Source of the DNA: Sarcocystis neurona | Taxonomy: Eukaryota > Apicomplexa > Conoidasida > Eucoccidiorida > Sarcocystidae | Reading direction: 5' to 3' | DNA length: 64,000 nucleotides | Assembly: GCA_000727475.1 (NCBI GenBank) | Contig: KL647292.1 | Span: 1,005,424 to 1,069,423, forward strand | Shown: piece by piece, positions 1-11,160 of the stretch | Position numbering within the stretch: position 1 is the first letter of the stretch | Layout: the number at the start of each line of letters is the position of its first letter | Position numbers and translations under genes: made by a program | The notes under the pieces: generated by a model | Seen by the model: only the letters and a program-made list of their open reading frames with translations | Told to the model about the DNA's origin: nothing | Databases searched by the model: none

Positions 1-171
1 AGTTCGCGGTCAGGCAGGGACAGTTTTATCTTGTCTCGTGTGAACTGACTGCGCAGAAAGTCCCGCACGTACTCGAGGTGTAGAAAAGGACTTGTCGTGG
101 GCATTCCTTCAAATATTTTGAAGTGAGACGAGGCGTCAAAGACCGAGCGAAGATGTTTTGCCACTGCAAAT
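1..171 (-). CDS. Partial internal exon of an unidentified minus-strand gene, cut by the left window edge
   Basis: Reading the minus strand from a pyrimidine-rich acceptor ending in CAG at 172, one frame stays open to the window edge and gives about 56 residues with a protein-like composition, including the stretch FKIFEGMPTTSPFLHLEYV. The first base completes a codon from an upstream exon, so the gene starts to the right of this point. A second frame is also open across most of the segment (ending in a stop near 26) but its composition is less convincing. I do not recognise the family. It might be a downstream exon of the gene at 999-1838, but the phases I tried did not join cleanly, so the link is a guess. 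Confidence 0.45.
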
Positions 172-998
172 CTGCAGAAACGAAAGAGAAGATTATGTGT
201 GAGCCGGTGTGGAAGGACGGCGCCGAAAGGCCCCGAGGCAGATGCAGCAGTGCACGTTTGTTTCTGTTCATCGGAGAGGCATAAAAGGGACTGGGATGGA
301 TATGCTCTATCAGCACTCCCTGTCCTGAACGGGCGAGGAAGAACGCGAGCCATGTGTACGGACGTACGAGCACCAGCACGGACCGGAGATGCAGTAGCTA
401 GCAGTGTGTATGCAGCGAGGTCTGGGGATCACGCAGCGTGCACACGGTATCCATGATTTCTGTGCGAGCGCACCTTTTACTTGGAATTCGCGCAGCTGTG
501 GTTGTCACGCACTCAGCACACTGTACGAGGGTGCGTGTGTGTTCCGTATGCTGCGAAACGGTCACGCAGAAAGCGGAGTGGTTCCCAGACGGGGCTCCTT
601 CTTCCGTGCATAGAATCGATGAGGAGTTACAATGCTGAATCGTGCGTATAGACGTACGATGCATACGGTCGGAAATGAGGCAAAGAAGCCATTGCTTTTC
701 ATAATGTTACTGGACCACTCCGCTGTGAAAGAGAGGAGACTGCTGCACAATGGTGGCTGCGTACACGCGTGCATATATATTGTATATATAATGTTTATAC
801 ATGCATATGTGCAGCTGAATACACTGCAGTGCAGTATACCTGCATCTATCTTTGCATGGCTACAAATGTCCGTATACAGGGTACAAACACATGTTAACAC
901 TGTGCATTATTGCATATGTGTAGGTGGGTGCGTGCCAGGAGGTATACATGTGCATAAACAGCTGACGAGCATTCTGACGCGCACAGCGGGCTAGTGCT
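172..998. other. Non-coding stretch, probably intron or intergenic
   Basis: No frame here has convincing coding character. A run of TATA/TGTATA-rich sequence lies at about 770-810. If the exon at 1-171 and the gene at 999-1838 are one gene, this is an intron; otherwise it is intergenic. Confidence 0.4.
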
Positions 999-1838
999 TC
1001 AAGTGTCGTGCTGCAGGTTTTCTACGTAGTGGCTGTAGCTGAAGTCTTTACGAACTCCTGAGCCACTGAAGTAGTTTTGGTGTACCAAAAGGAGTGATTG
1101 CGCATAGATTTCGCTATGCCTGCAGATGTTCTGTAGTAAAAAGGCGCCAACGGCTTCCCTACCCACGCAGGTCGTACTCGTGTTCACCCACACGACGCTC
1201 CGAGTACGTACACAAAGCACAGGACTGCGAAAACGCGACAATACGGACTTGATCCGGCCGCAGAAGTCGTCTGCTTCGTCCACTGTTAAGGCAGCAAGCC
1301 TGCCTGTCAGCACCTTCTTCCCCCATGGAACTTTCAGATGTTCCGCTGCATGCCGCAGCATCGAATCCAGGTCTAGGGGCTGCTCTGGCCACACAATATG
1401 GAACAGCGGGGGATCAGCAGCGGATTGATCAGCACGCGACTCTTTCGTACGTGACGACGCCCCCACTGCGGAGCCGTAAATCCCGTCCCACGATCCACTG
1501 GCGTGCAGCGGGGAGGTTGTTGCTGACTTCGGTTGTTCAGACTGTTTGTGGGGAAAGTAAGCAGCAGCAGCCGTGAACTGGTGCACGGAAAAGCAGAGAA
1601 ACAGCAGCAGGGCAGCCACACTCCTCAATTGGAGGGTGTCAAGTTGCAGCAAAGACGATTCCGGGCATCTGCAGGCCGCAGTAGTCTTCGAATTGTTTGC
1701 ATGGAACACCTGTCTCCTTCTTCCTTCTCCTGCGGGGGTCCAATACTGGAGGCCAGTTGAGCGTTTTGACGGTCGCCACGAATATTTCGAGTGCGGCGCA
1801 CACGAGGCTACCGCAGAATGGTGTTGTCGGGCCATCAT
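999..1838 (-). CDS. Hypothetical protein with N-terminal signal/anchor segment
   Basis: An open frame of 279 residues on the minus strand. Residues about 1-70 are basic and Ser/Gln-rich. Residues about 72-93 form a hydrophobic segment (leucine-rich, then Ala-rich) that could be a signal anchor or an internal signal peptide. The remainder (about 94-279) is hydrophilic and mixed, with a plausible folded part from residue 145 on that contains Trp, Cys and several Leu-rich helices. I see no known catalytic motif. In coccidians such a layout fits a secretory-pathway or membrane-anchored protein, but that is inference. The ATG at 1838 is the first in the frame; a start nearer the hydrophobic segment is possible. 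A GTAGAA donor-like site near the C-terminus means the true gene could continue in exons further left. Confidence 0.5.
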   Translation of the reverse strand: MMARQHHSAVASCAPHSKYSWRPSKRSTGLQYWTPAGEGRRRQVFHANNSKTTAACRCPESSLLQLDTLQLRSVAALLLFLCFSVHQFTAAAAYFPHKQSEQPKSATTSPLHASGSWDGIYGSAVGASSRTKESRADQSAADPPLFHIVWPEQPLDLDSMLRHAAEHLKVPWGKKVLTGRLAALTVDEADDFCGRIKSVLSRFRSPVLCVRTRSVVWVNTSTTCVGREAVGAFLLQNICRHSEIYAQSLLLVHQNYFSGSGVRKDFSYSHYVENLQHDT

Positions 1839-4800
1839 GAGGTGACACAGAAGATATTACCTGACAAACGGGGAATATCACGCGGAGTTACGCCACCCGG
1901 TGTCATCGGGGGAATATCACTGGAGGCTGTTCGTACGGTTTCAAAACCGTGGAACGTATTCACGCTCTGGAGATGACACTGAAGTCATGGGGTCTTTTTT
2001 TCGCGTGTTGACCTGCACCCATACGTATCTGCAGCTGCGCCACACCTACTTCCTACATATTCAGGTGTGTTTGCCGGGCTTCGTCTTTGCGGTGCCCGGA
2101 GTAAAGAATGCGCAGTGCGGCAGGCTACTAGAAGATCACGCGAGGTACAGAACTTTCTCACCGCGCAACAGGGTGCAGCAGACGCTGCCGGAGGTCACTT
2201 TAGCTAATACGGTGCAATAACGGATCCTTGGTGAAATGTATCTGTTGAGACAAACAAGCCACTACCTTCAGTTGCTCGTGTCAGCAAAGACACGAGCGTC
2301 ACTTTGTCAGATGATTGCTGCGCGAACGGACTGTGTTGCAGCAACCGCCGGCTGATGGAGAATGCATCCGCAGACAGGAAAGCGGCACACCATGTAGTTT
2401 GATAAATAAGCTGCGTTAACGTTCGACCCGCACAATTACGTTACCACTTTGCCACAGGGTAACAGACAAGCTCCGCTCATCAGAATACATATCTATAGCT
2501 ACGGCCGGTGAATGCACATGCAGAGACACAAGAGACACGGCTCTAATTTCCGTGTACACTCCTAAACAATTGAAAGAGTCGGGCGCGTTTGTTCAACACT
2601 TGAGTTCACGTCTCCGCCCAGAGTGCCCTACACAGTGGTGGACTGAGAGAATCGACAAGTGATAACGCACCAGCATCTGATCTAACGTGCACTTCGAATC
2701 AAACTTCCTGAACAGGAGAGAAGAGCATCGTTTCATGTGGCTAAGTTGGCGCAGAAAATTGCACAGCAGAGTCAAAGCGTAGCTCAGTCGGTAGTTGCAC
2801 TGCTTTTTCTGGTCAAAACGAAACACCTGCCTGGCCCTGTACATGCGCGGTACCGCTCAAGGCTTGCATATGGACTATACTTTTCTTCACTATGGAACCT
2901 GTCATCGCTTCACAACTTATGAATATACTTTTCTCCATTCACCGCCGGTGTGCTGGAGTGTACTTCCTTTTGAGTCGGAAGAGCTGTGCATTACGACTTT
3001 CATCAGGTTTCCAAAACTTTCCACTTCGCCCGTGGCATCCGAAGCATTCGTCGGTGCAGTTATCAATCCTGAAGTACAACTTTGTAGAGGTTGTGGTTCA
3101 TGAATAAAATGTCGCTGTGGCCTCTAAGTGGAACGAAAGCAGGAGTTGCCGTGTAAGACTGTAGAAGCCTAATTGCTTCATTCGGACAAATTCCGTACGG
3201 AGAGGACAAAAGTGTGTGTGTGGCGCTGTTGAGGCGGCACACGAAAGGAAGAGATTTGTAAACGTGTGAACTATGTCAACAACCTGTAGTCAGATACGAC
3301 GTTCACGCGCATATGCTGAGGAACGCTGTCTGAAGTGCCCTTGGTGCACAGCGTGACCCCTCCAAAGACTCTATGTATCCGTCGGCACCGGTGCGTACAC
3401 ACGTACAATGTGTATGGGTAGGTGCTTGGGCCTCACATGCGCACAACGTGGACTGGTAGATGCATAGGTCTCATGGAATGCGTACGTTCCCGAGGATGAA
3501 GTAGTGGGAGACGCATACAAATCAATCGACGTCGCGTAAAATCACGAGTAACTCACGGCCAAAGGGGAGGGCCCGGCAGCTTCACCTCTGCAGACTGCGA
3601 TTGCTTGGACAGAATCCGTGTGCAGCTCAGAAAAGCTACACTTTTTTCGCTTTACCTTGCGTAGACGTGAGAATGCTTTCATGTGTCCGCTCCTCAGCAG
3701 CAATTGTGCTGAGCCAAGCGGGGGCAGGCCTGCCGGGCTATTTTGTTGTTACACCGGTAGTCGCAGGATCAGCACCAGTAGCAGCAGCAGCGGCACGACA
3801 CACGAGCACGACGAGTCGGGGAAGATGCGACTGCGCCGATACTACCTACGACAGCGCTTGGCTGGCGCATGTAACCGCGCGTGAGAACACGTCTTGGAGC
3901 GCCTTGAGAAGATGCACTGTCATCCAACATGGGGAGAAGACGGAAGGAATTACCGGCGGGATCGATAATAACTTGAATGAGTTCGCCTCCTCCTGTTGGA
4001 CTGGCTTTTTATCCACATAGTGGAGAAATCGCTGTTCGAATCGAGCTTCGACGGGCTCCACGCAGCCCGCATTTCTTCCGCGTGTATTATTGCCTCTATT
4101 CGCTTACGGAGAACTGGACTGCAGAACTCCGCGCACACACTTCATTGAGGCTGCCGCACTGCGCTGGCTTGTCGGCTACTGCTGACGCCGTTATCCGAGA
4201 AGCGGCCGCTGACTCGCTTGCGGGCTTAACCAAGTGATCTGGCTTAGCGTCCCCTCCTCTTCCCAGTAACTATCAACTTGTCATCTTGTCAACGGGTGCG
4301 TGACCCGTTATCCTAATCATCACGATTGTCATCACCATCATAATGTGAGCGGTATGAACCATACGTCTCACAGTCAATTGCAAGTGGCGTGGCTGGGACA
4401 AGCGCTGCCGCGTGGTGCCGCTGCTGTGGCCACTGGGAAGCGCTCCCTCAGCTCTTTTGTTCCCCCTGCGAGCGTTCCGTCTGCTTTTTCCTTTTCCCCA
4501 TTTGTATGTCGTGTTTTCTCCAAGACTTCTGTGCATCTTCCCAGCGAGACCCTTGATTTCCTAGCGCTTGTTTCTGCATCTACTGTGCATATGGTGGACC
4601 TTCGTACTTCACCTCAACCGCCGTGTCTCGCGGGCTCTTCGTCCTACATGCTGCAGTTGCAGTCGCTGTTGCATCTTGAGATGATGTGCTGAAGCTGCTG
4701 CATCCGCTGATACTCTTGCACGTGTCCTCCGTGCTGCTTTGCTTTCAAGTGCGTATTATGTTCTCTTACCCTACTTAAAAACTTGTAGATGCTGCTGTCA

Positions 4801-4912
4801 TGCGCTCCTTCACAGGTGCTGCATGAGTTCGCGCTGCTGGGGCTTGTAGCTTCTTCTTCATTGGTCATATTCAACACTCTTCTTCGGATGCGCAGCATTA
4901 GCACTGAGAAGG
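1839..4912. other. Intergenic stretch without a supportable gene
   Basis: Short frames are open on both strands but none shows recognisable domains or a consistent splice pattern. A plus-strand frame at 3601-4020 (139 residues, Ala-rich middle) is the longest and I cannot call it coding. A short ACC/ATC-rich tract lies near 4320-4345. The upstream part of SLX1, including its promoter, must lie in the last portion, but no element can be named from sequence. Confidence 0.35.
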
Positions 4913-7900
4913 ATGGACATTCCTCCCCCGTTGCTGGAAAGACTGAAGAGACATGGTGCGCCGCCTTCACTGGATGCATACCCACACAAGCAAAAAGGGA
5001 AAAACCCCTACGGCACCCACGAGGACACGACCAACAATAGCGACAACAATAAACTGAATCCGGCGCCAGCGCCGTCAGGGGCCAGAAAATTACGTTGTGG
5101 AGCTGAATCTGTTGCAGGGGGCACCGACGACAACTGCCGGAGCAGCAGCGGGAGCACTGCTGACAGCAGCGCAGGATCCAGCAAAACGCACTGTCGCAAG
5201 CCCGTCACCAGTAGCGACAACAGCAGAAGCCTTGTTAGAGATAACAGCAGCAACGTCAGTATCGTCAGCAGCAGCGCAAGCAACGTCAGTAACACGGTCG
5301 GCGGCGCCGAGTGCAACGATACCAGCGGCACAACCAACGGCAGTTTTCGCAGTACCGTTAGGAGCAACACGTGCGACATCTACAGAGGCAGTGTCAGCGC
5401 CGTGAACAGGAACGACGCCACAGGCGTGAACGTCACCGACTGCGTCCAGGGGGATGGAGGGTCAAGTAGCGTCGACGGCAGCCACAGCAGCAGAAGGAAG
5501 GACAGCCGAAATACGAGTGGGGGGACTACCAAAGCTGCTGTTTTGTCCGATTCTGCCGACCGGAGGGTACAAGCAGCGGACGAAAATACGGAGAAAAATA
5601 CAACTGCAGCAGCACCAGGAAAAGCTACGCTTTCCGCGCGGTGCGCTTGGTCCTCTACGCTGCATCGCTTCGGAGACAACGAGTGGATGTGTCACGGCCT
5701 CTATGCAGACGAGGGCTTCCACTGTGTCTATCTACTGAGGTCGTTGCAGACCCCGAGGTGTACGTACATTGGCTACTCGGTAAATCCGCTGCACCGGTTA
5801 AGGCAGCATAACGGCGACGTTTCTCACGGCGGAGCGTGGAAGACGCGGAGGTAGGAGGGAATAATTGATATTTGCGCGTGGATGCTCAAATGATTACCGC
5901 ACCCTCTGGCGTAATTGCAGGATGATTCGGCGCGCGGCGTCACGTACTACTAGCGGCAATTCGGCTGCATAACGCACTGCAAGCAGTGAAGAGGAAGGCT
6001 AGGGACGAGGACGTGTCCTGCACTTCAGCTGGTGCTCGTACGCAGAGGGTGGCGTGGATTGATGTCAGAATCGATCTTCAGCGCTGCCTAAACACGTGAT
6101 CGCTGTTCACGGTTGTCTGACGATTAGAGTGCTATGTAAAAAGCTGGAGTGCGAACAGCGCAGCATCGCATTTGGACCTACTAACCCAGATACTCCTAGT
6201 TGGCATTGTGCACACACGTACGTGTATGTACTATGTACTCATGGTGGAAGCCTGCGGGAGCTTTTCGGGCGTTACGTGTACTTTGTGAGACATTGCGACA
6301 AAAGTGAATGGCTGTCAGGTGCTCATGAAAAACGCAGACAGACTCAAACTGGCTGCGTTATTTGTACTTACAGGTAGTACATATATATATATATATCGTG
6401 AGATTTACCTAAACGTCTCCTCTGCGTGGACAGTGATGCCTGTTCCACACTTGTGTGCAGTACACGTCTCGGCGGCGACGAGGTCCCTGTCCGACAGCCG
6501 CGTTGGTTGACGAACTTGCTGTAGTCAGTAATTTTACATTTGTGTAGGTCTCCCTGCGACTGTACAATTGCCAGCGAGGCCTGCTGGACCAGATACACAG
6601 CAATAAACCACAGCATGACGACGTATTAGAAATTGGCAGCTCAGGTCACCGTAGCAAAGTGCCTGCAGGCATCTGAAAAAAAATTCGTGACACAGCAGTA
6701 GTCAGAAGTATACTCTCTCATCAGGACATATTTCGTCCCTTTGTGTTGTGCCAGTGCATGCGTAAGTGCCTACAGTTCTGTCTCTGTGAGAAGCAAAACG
6801 GGCGACTCCACAGGCGTCACAGTACCACTGCAGTGTGGCAGATGCGGTGAGGATGTTGTGTCGCACACGTTTCCACTTAGACTCTGTTCGTGTGAAGCAC
6901 GACCAGTGTATGGGCTTGCATGCTTATATGCGTCTGTCTCTGGCTTGAACATCCACCACAAGTCACCCATATACGAGCGCAGATGGCTGTTGATGTCTTG
7001 CGGTACCACCAATGCTTGTGTATGGGTGCGCCTCGTGGAATGCCGCAAAAATTGACACAGCTGTTTGTCGAACTCGCGGCGTCCATCCCCCGACTCCACG
7101 AATTGGCTCTGTCACTTTTGCTTTGCACGTGGTCCCCGTATGGAACCACTTGAAGACATTGTTCAAGTACGGGAAAACGCCTGCTGGAGTTAGGATGTGG
7201 ATAACTACGCGTCCTGTTGGTGCGGACGGAGGCCTGATCTCTCGTCTCCACAGCTTCGCGGACTGCGTGAGTCCGTTCACACGAAGGCGCACAGCTCTAG
7301 GATAGTTGTGTTTGTGAAACCGAGTAAACGAATCTCTTTCACTACTCTTGCTGGTGGGTTCTGGATACTCTTTGGCTTCTGCGCATTTTCGTTCTGAGGC
7401 CGTTCCGAGACGGTCCCTGTGCCGTCCACCTGTGTTTTTTGTCATCTGTTTTTCATTTCTATTGTGCAGGCACCGTCCGTGGACCTTAGTACTTGTAGTG
7501 TACGGTTTTCCGCACGCGGTAGCTGCGCTGCAATTCGAGTGGCGTTGGCAGCGGACAGTACCTGCAGCGTCGAGCGCGCAGAGCCCGGCAAGGGGGCGCC
7601 GAAGTGAACATGTTGCGGCGGCCCACACAGCAGCCTCGATCGGGGCAGCAATGACGAGGGCAGCCGCGTGCGGTGGAACTTATTGTTTTGAAATGGGTTC
7701 GAGCTCTATGCAGGCGCCGGCCGAGTCAAAGCATCAACGCGTAACGGCAGGCGTGACCTGCGGCAGGAGGAGCAGTCGCGGGTCCTCGGAAAGACTCCAC
7801 GAAACGAAAGGGCGAAATGAAATAGCTGCCGTACAGCGAATGCTAGTGCAGACTTCAGCGGCAAGTGTTTTCCACAAAAGAGCGGGTTTAGACCCAGGAA

Positions 7901-9357
7901 TACAAACAGCACCCGATTCTGCTAACAGCGGTGCTGTCTCTGGTAGCACCTCGATGCTAGAGTTCAGTTCAACAGTGCGGAACAGCGCGCGCGGAGCAGG
8001 CGTCAGTGGAACGGACTTGAACCGGCAACAGGGTGCGGACATGGAAAGCATGCGTGCATCTTTTGTAAGCGCAGACTCGTGCAACCAATCCACTTCGCCC
8101 AACAGCCGTGTCGAATTTCCTTGTAAGTGCAGCAGCAGTCCTGTCTCCACAAGCGCTGCGAGACACAAAGCGTTTTGTGCAACCCTTGGCTTGACAGCGA
8201 ATGTTGCGTCTGGAGTTGATTCCAGTAACCCGAGGCACAGGCACGAACCGTACACGCAACAGCGCATTCCATACCGTTTAAGTAGAACAGGCAACGGCAT
8301 CGTTGCTCGTGTGGGGCTTCGGCTGCAAACGCTGCTAGCTCTGTTGCACACAGACCCTTTCAGGCACATGCCCTTGGGCGTCCACGTCGTGGATGCGTAT
8401 ACTGCGGCACCTTATTTCCGTCGTCTTCTACGCGAGCGAAAAACGACGGACCTGCAGCAGCAGCAACCACGCGGGGACGTGACACCTCGCTGCGCGTCCC
8501 CTCACAAAAGAAACCGAGCACACACGAGACGGCACCCTACCTGGATACCGCTTCAAAGATCTCTGGTTGTCTCATTCGGCGAGGCGGCGCTTCTGTTGCC
8601 ACTCATTCGGCACCTCCCAACAAGGCGCTCTTCGGCAAGGAGAAATGAAGACAAGTCGCACATCAGTGACATGTACGACCGCGCAAATCTCAGCAGCATT
8701 AAGAACAGCGGGGCTTCTTGTGAGTACGAGGACTACAGCCGCCGATCCTCTAGCAGCAACACCTTTCGCAGCACCCACGGCATGAGCTGGTGCACCGTGG
8801 ACGTTGTGGAAGATGAGGCTGTTGCGTTTCATCGTGCAGAGACGACTACCGGTACGACAACAGCGTCACTCAATAAGTCACTGCCTGTCCCGGCTTATTC
8901 GACAACACTAGGATGTTCAGCCCGTCCAGTGGATGACTGCGTGCACTTTTTCAACCGCATGCCCTGGTGTCGTCTGTGTGGTCACGTGTTCCTCCAAGAG
9001 CCACGTGAAAGACCAGCGAGTCGTTGCGGCAGGTGCATGTGCTTTTACCACCTGACGTGCTTGGCTAGGTCTGCCCTAGACAAGAAGCGGCGTGCGTCCT
9101 CTCGGGGTAAGCAGGAAACTGCACCGGGCAAACGCAGGACCGGCACCCGCGCAAGCGAGGCACTCACCTCTGAAGGAGAGAGCCGATGCGGCGAGGACAC
9201 CGGCGGCATCGGCCCCGGTGAAGGTTACTCTCCATACCGTAGCTCTGCGGGGCTCGTGCCACTGGAAGTGAAATGCTTCTGCTGTGGTCTCGTCAGATCA
9301 TGGGCGGAAGTAATCGCGGATGGAGTTGTGTTTGCAGCCGACACCGTACAGGTGTAG
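4913..9357 (+). CDS. SLX1: SLX1 structure-specific endonuclease (GIY-YIG plus RING-type zinc finger)
   Basis: Catalytic subunit of the SLX1-SLX4 nuclease, which cuts branched DNA such as Holliday junctions and flaps in the nucleus. Two exons, 4913-5850 and 7470-9357, joined by a GT-AG intron of 1619 bp; the split AG|G codon restores the invariant KTRR-x-RPW stretch. Residues about 1-260 are low complexity (Ser/Asn/Gly/Asp/Thr). The GIY-YIG fold starts near residue 268 with VYLLRS, then [17 protein letters not shown] (catalytic Arg), and after the intron [17 protein letters not shown] (catalytic Glu). The C-terminal C4HC3 finger (from WCRLCGHVF to [11 protein letters not shown]) is interrupted by about 60 extra residues. 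Predicted length is 941 residues, against about 270-300 for usual SLX1. The start is the first ATG of the open frame; further upstream exons cannot be excluded. Identity rests on both domains in the right order. Confidence 0.9.
5851..7469 (+). other. SLX1 intron 1
   Basis: Begins GTAGGAGG and ends ATTGTGCAG. Contains a short TA repeat near 6379-6395 and an A-rich tract near 6676. Short open frames occur on both strands without recognisable motifs; nothing here is needed to complete the GIY-YIG domain. Confidence 0.75.
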
Positions 9358-9887
9358 GGGCGTCCGTCTTCCGAAAGGAGGACTTTCAGCAACAATTAGT
9401 GTATTTGCCTTCACAAAGAGAATCTGCGGCATCGCACGGCTGTTGCAGAGACGTCGAACGTGAAGCCCTGACGCCGTAGCTTCACGATAGGAAACAGGAT
9501 GAAGTTCAGCAACAGCTCTCGGGAGACAGCCGTCGACCTGAATTGGCACACCTCTACAAATATAGGCACGTACTGCTACTGCTGGAGAAGTCCCACACGC
9601 GCGTATGCTAGCCACTCCTCTTGGAGGGGAACCGTCGTACCTGTAGGAAAGTAAGCCTGTTGCGTGCTGATACCGACTGAGGATCAAACGTTTTTCAGCA
9701 GCAGTGTGTAGAACCTTGGTAAGCCCGCCTACACATACATATTTTGTCAGATTGTTTCAGTGATATCGGTGGTTGGTTGCTCAGTTAGCCCGCACGCCGG
9801 CGCAGCGGGTCCTTACGCCTGTAGTTGTGTAACGGATCCAGGTCTGATTAGCTGAGGCAATTCTCCACGTCCAAATCAACGCCCTCT
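9358..9887. other. Region downstream of SLX1 with no gene seen
   Basis: Follows the SLX1 stop codon and presumably holds its 3' UTR. A minus-strand frame at 9298-9687 overlaps the SLX1 end and has no protein-like features. No clear polyadenylation signal can be fixed by eye. Confidence 0.35.
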
Positions 9888-10273
9888 CTGCAAGGCTTCG
9901 TGAAGTTTCCTGGTGGAGACTGCTGTAACACAGGACTGCTGCTGTGTTCTGGCTTACTTCATTCCACACTCTTCGGAATAATAGAGATGTTGTTGGTAAT
10001 CTAGGTGGCAAGAACTCCGCAGGTTTGCTCAATTGCTGTGAAGCGATCGGCTGCCTACCGTGCGCATGTACTTCTGTGAGCTGCAAGGCTTCCTGAAACT
10101 GCCCGGTCGGAAGAACTCCAGCACATGTTTGCCGTTGTATCCTGGCTGACTTCATTCCACACTCTTCGGAATAGTAGAGATCTTGTTAGTAATCTAGTTG
10201 ACAAGAACACCGCAGCCATGCTCAACTTTTGTGAAGCGACCGGCTGCCTATTGCGTGCATATACTTCTGTGCT
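9888..10273. repeat. Degenerate direct tandem duplication, 193-bp period, two copies
   Basis: Copy 1 begins with CTGCAAGGCTTC at 9888 and copy 2 with the same bases at 10081. Shared anchors include ATTCCACACTCTTCGG (9961 and 10154), a following AATA/AATAG-TAGAGAT segment, a GTAATCTAG segment and GTGAAGCGA-CGGCTGCCTA. The two copies differ by many substitutions, so the duplication is not recent. No open frame spans both copies in a meaningful way. No terminal inverted repeat or target-site duplication was seen. Confidence 0.85.
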
Positions 10274-11121
10274 GCCGACGGCGCCAGCGCGCTAGGGCGC
10301 GAGAGTGTCTCCTTTTTAGAATCATTCCGGACAAGGCTGCTTGCAGAGGTAAACTCGTTCTACGGGTGGCTGCACGTGTGTAGGAGTACACACGATTGTT
10401 GGCGTGGGTCGGTAGTTGCGCGGCGTGGTTTCAACGGCTGCAAAAGCTAGATCGTTTGCTTCCTGTATCACGGTGACACCGACAGCGGAGTGCTATGGGA
10501 AGTTTGCCGTCATGTTTCTTTCTCGAGTGTGATGACAGTTCGCCTACGCAGTCTTCCGTGAGGTTGTCACGGTGACCCATTCGTTCGCAACGAAGTGCTG
10601 CGCAAGCTAAGCGCACGTTACTGAAGGTAAAAATTTTTGTTACAAGTAGAGATACACCCTTGCAGCCGAACGCTTGAAGAGATCTGGTGGTATCTCGTTG
10701 GAAGATGGAAGTAGAGAGAGGGCAGTCACAGGGAAATGGTCAATTGCCGGCGCTTGGTCTACCTTTCAGAGATCAGTATTCAAGTGTGGTGCTGCATAGT
10801 GTGGGGACTTTGCTCTAACACAAAGTGGGGACTTGGTGACATAGTGTGTAGTCACAAGCGTACGCTTACCCCGTCGATGTAGAAATCTGCGCATCCATTT
10901 CAGTGCATACGCTTACGTTAATGTGAGCCACGTCCCGTCTGCTCTGCCTTCATGCAAATGTGGACAAAGGATGACACAGCTTTGTTGCCCCCGTGCAGCA
11001 GTCGCGCACATCGATTCCGAGGCTTCACCTTCGAATCACTCTGATAGTACTCTTCCAGGCAAACTTTTTTGCACCACCTTGCTGCGGCGTAAGGGATTTG
11101 AGTCTAGAGGTGAGTCGACGA

Positions 11122-11160
<39 letters not shown>

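Noticed and set aside
2770..2830. tRNA-like segment with TAGCTCAGTCGGTAG (an A-box match)
   Set aside because: No B-box (GGTTCGANTCC-like) follows at a suitable distance and no acceptor stem or cloverleaf pairing can be drawn; probably chance or a very decayed remnant.
5008..5379. Minus-strand, Leu-rich ORF of 123 residues that looks like a membrane protein
   Set aside because: Shadow of the Ser/Asn/AGC-rich N-terminal region of SLX1; leucine richness comes from reading the same triplets backwards.
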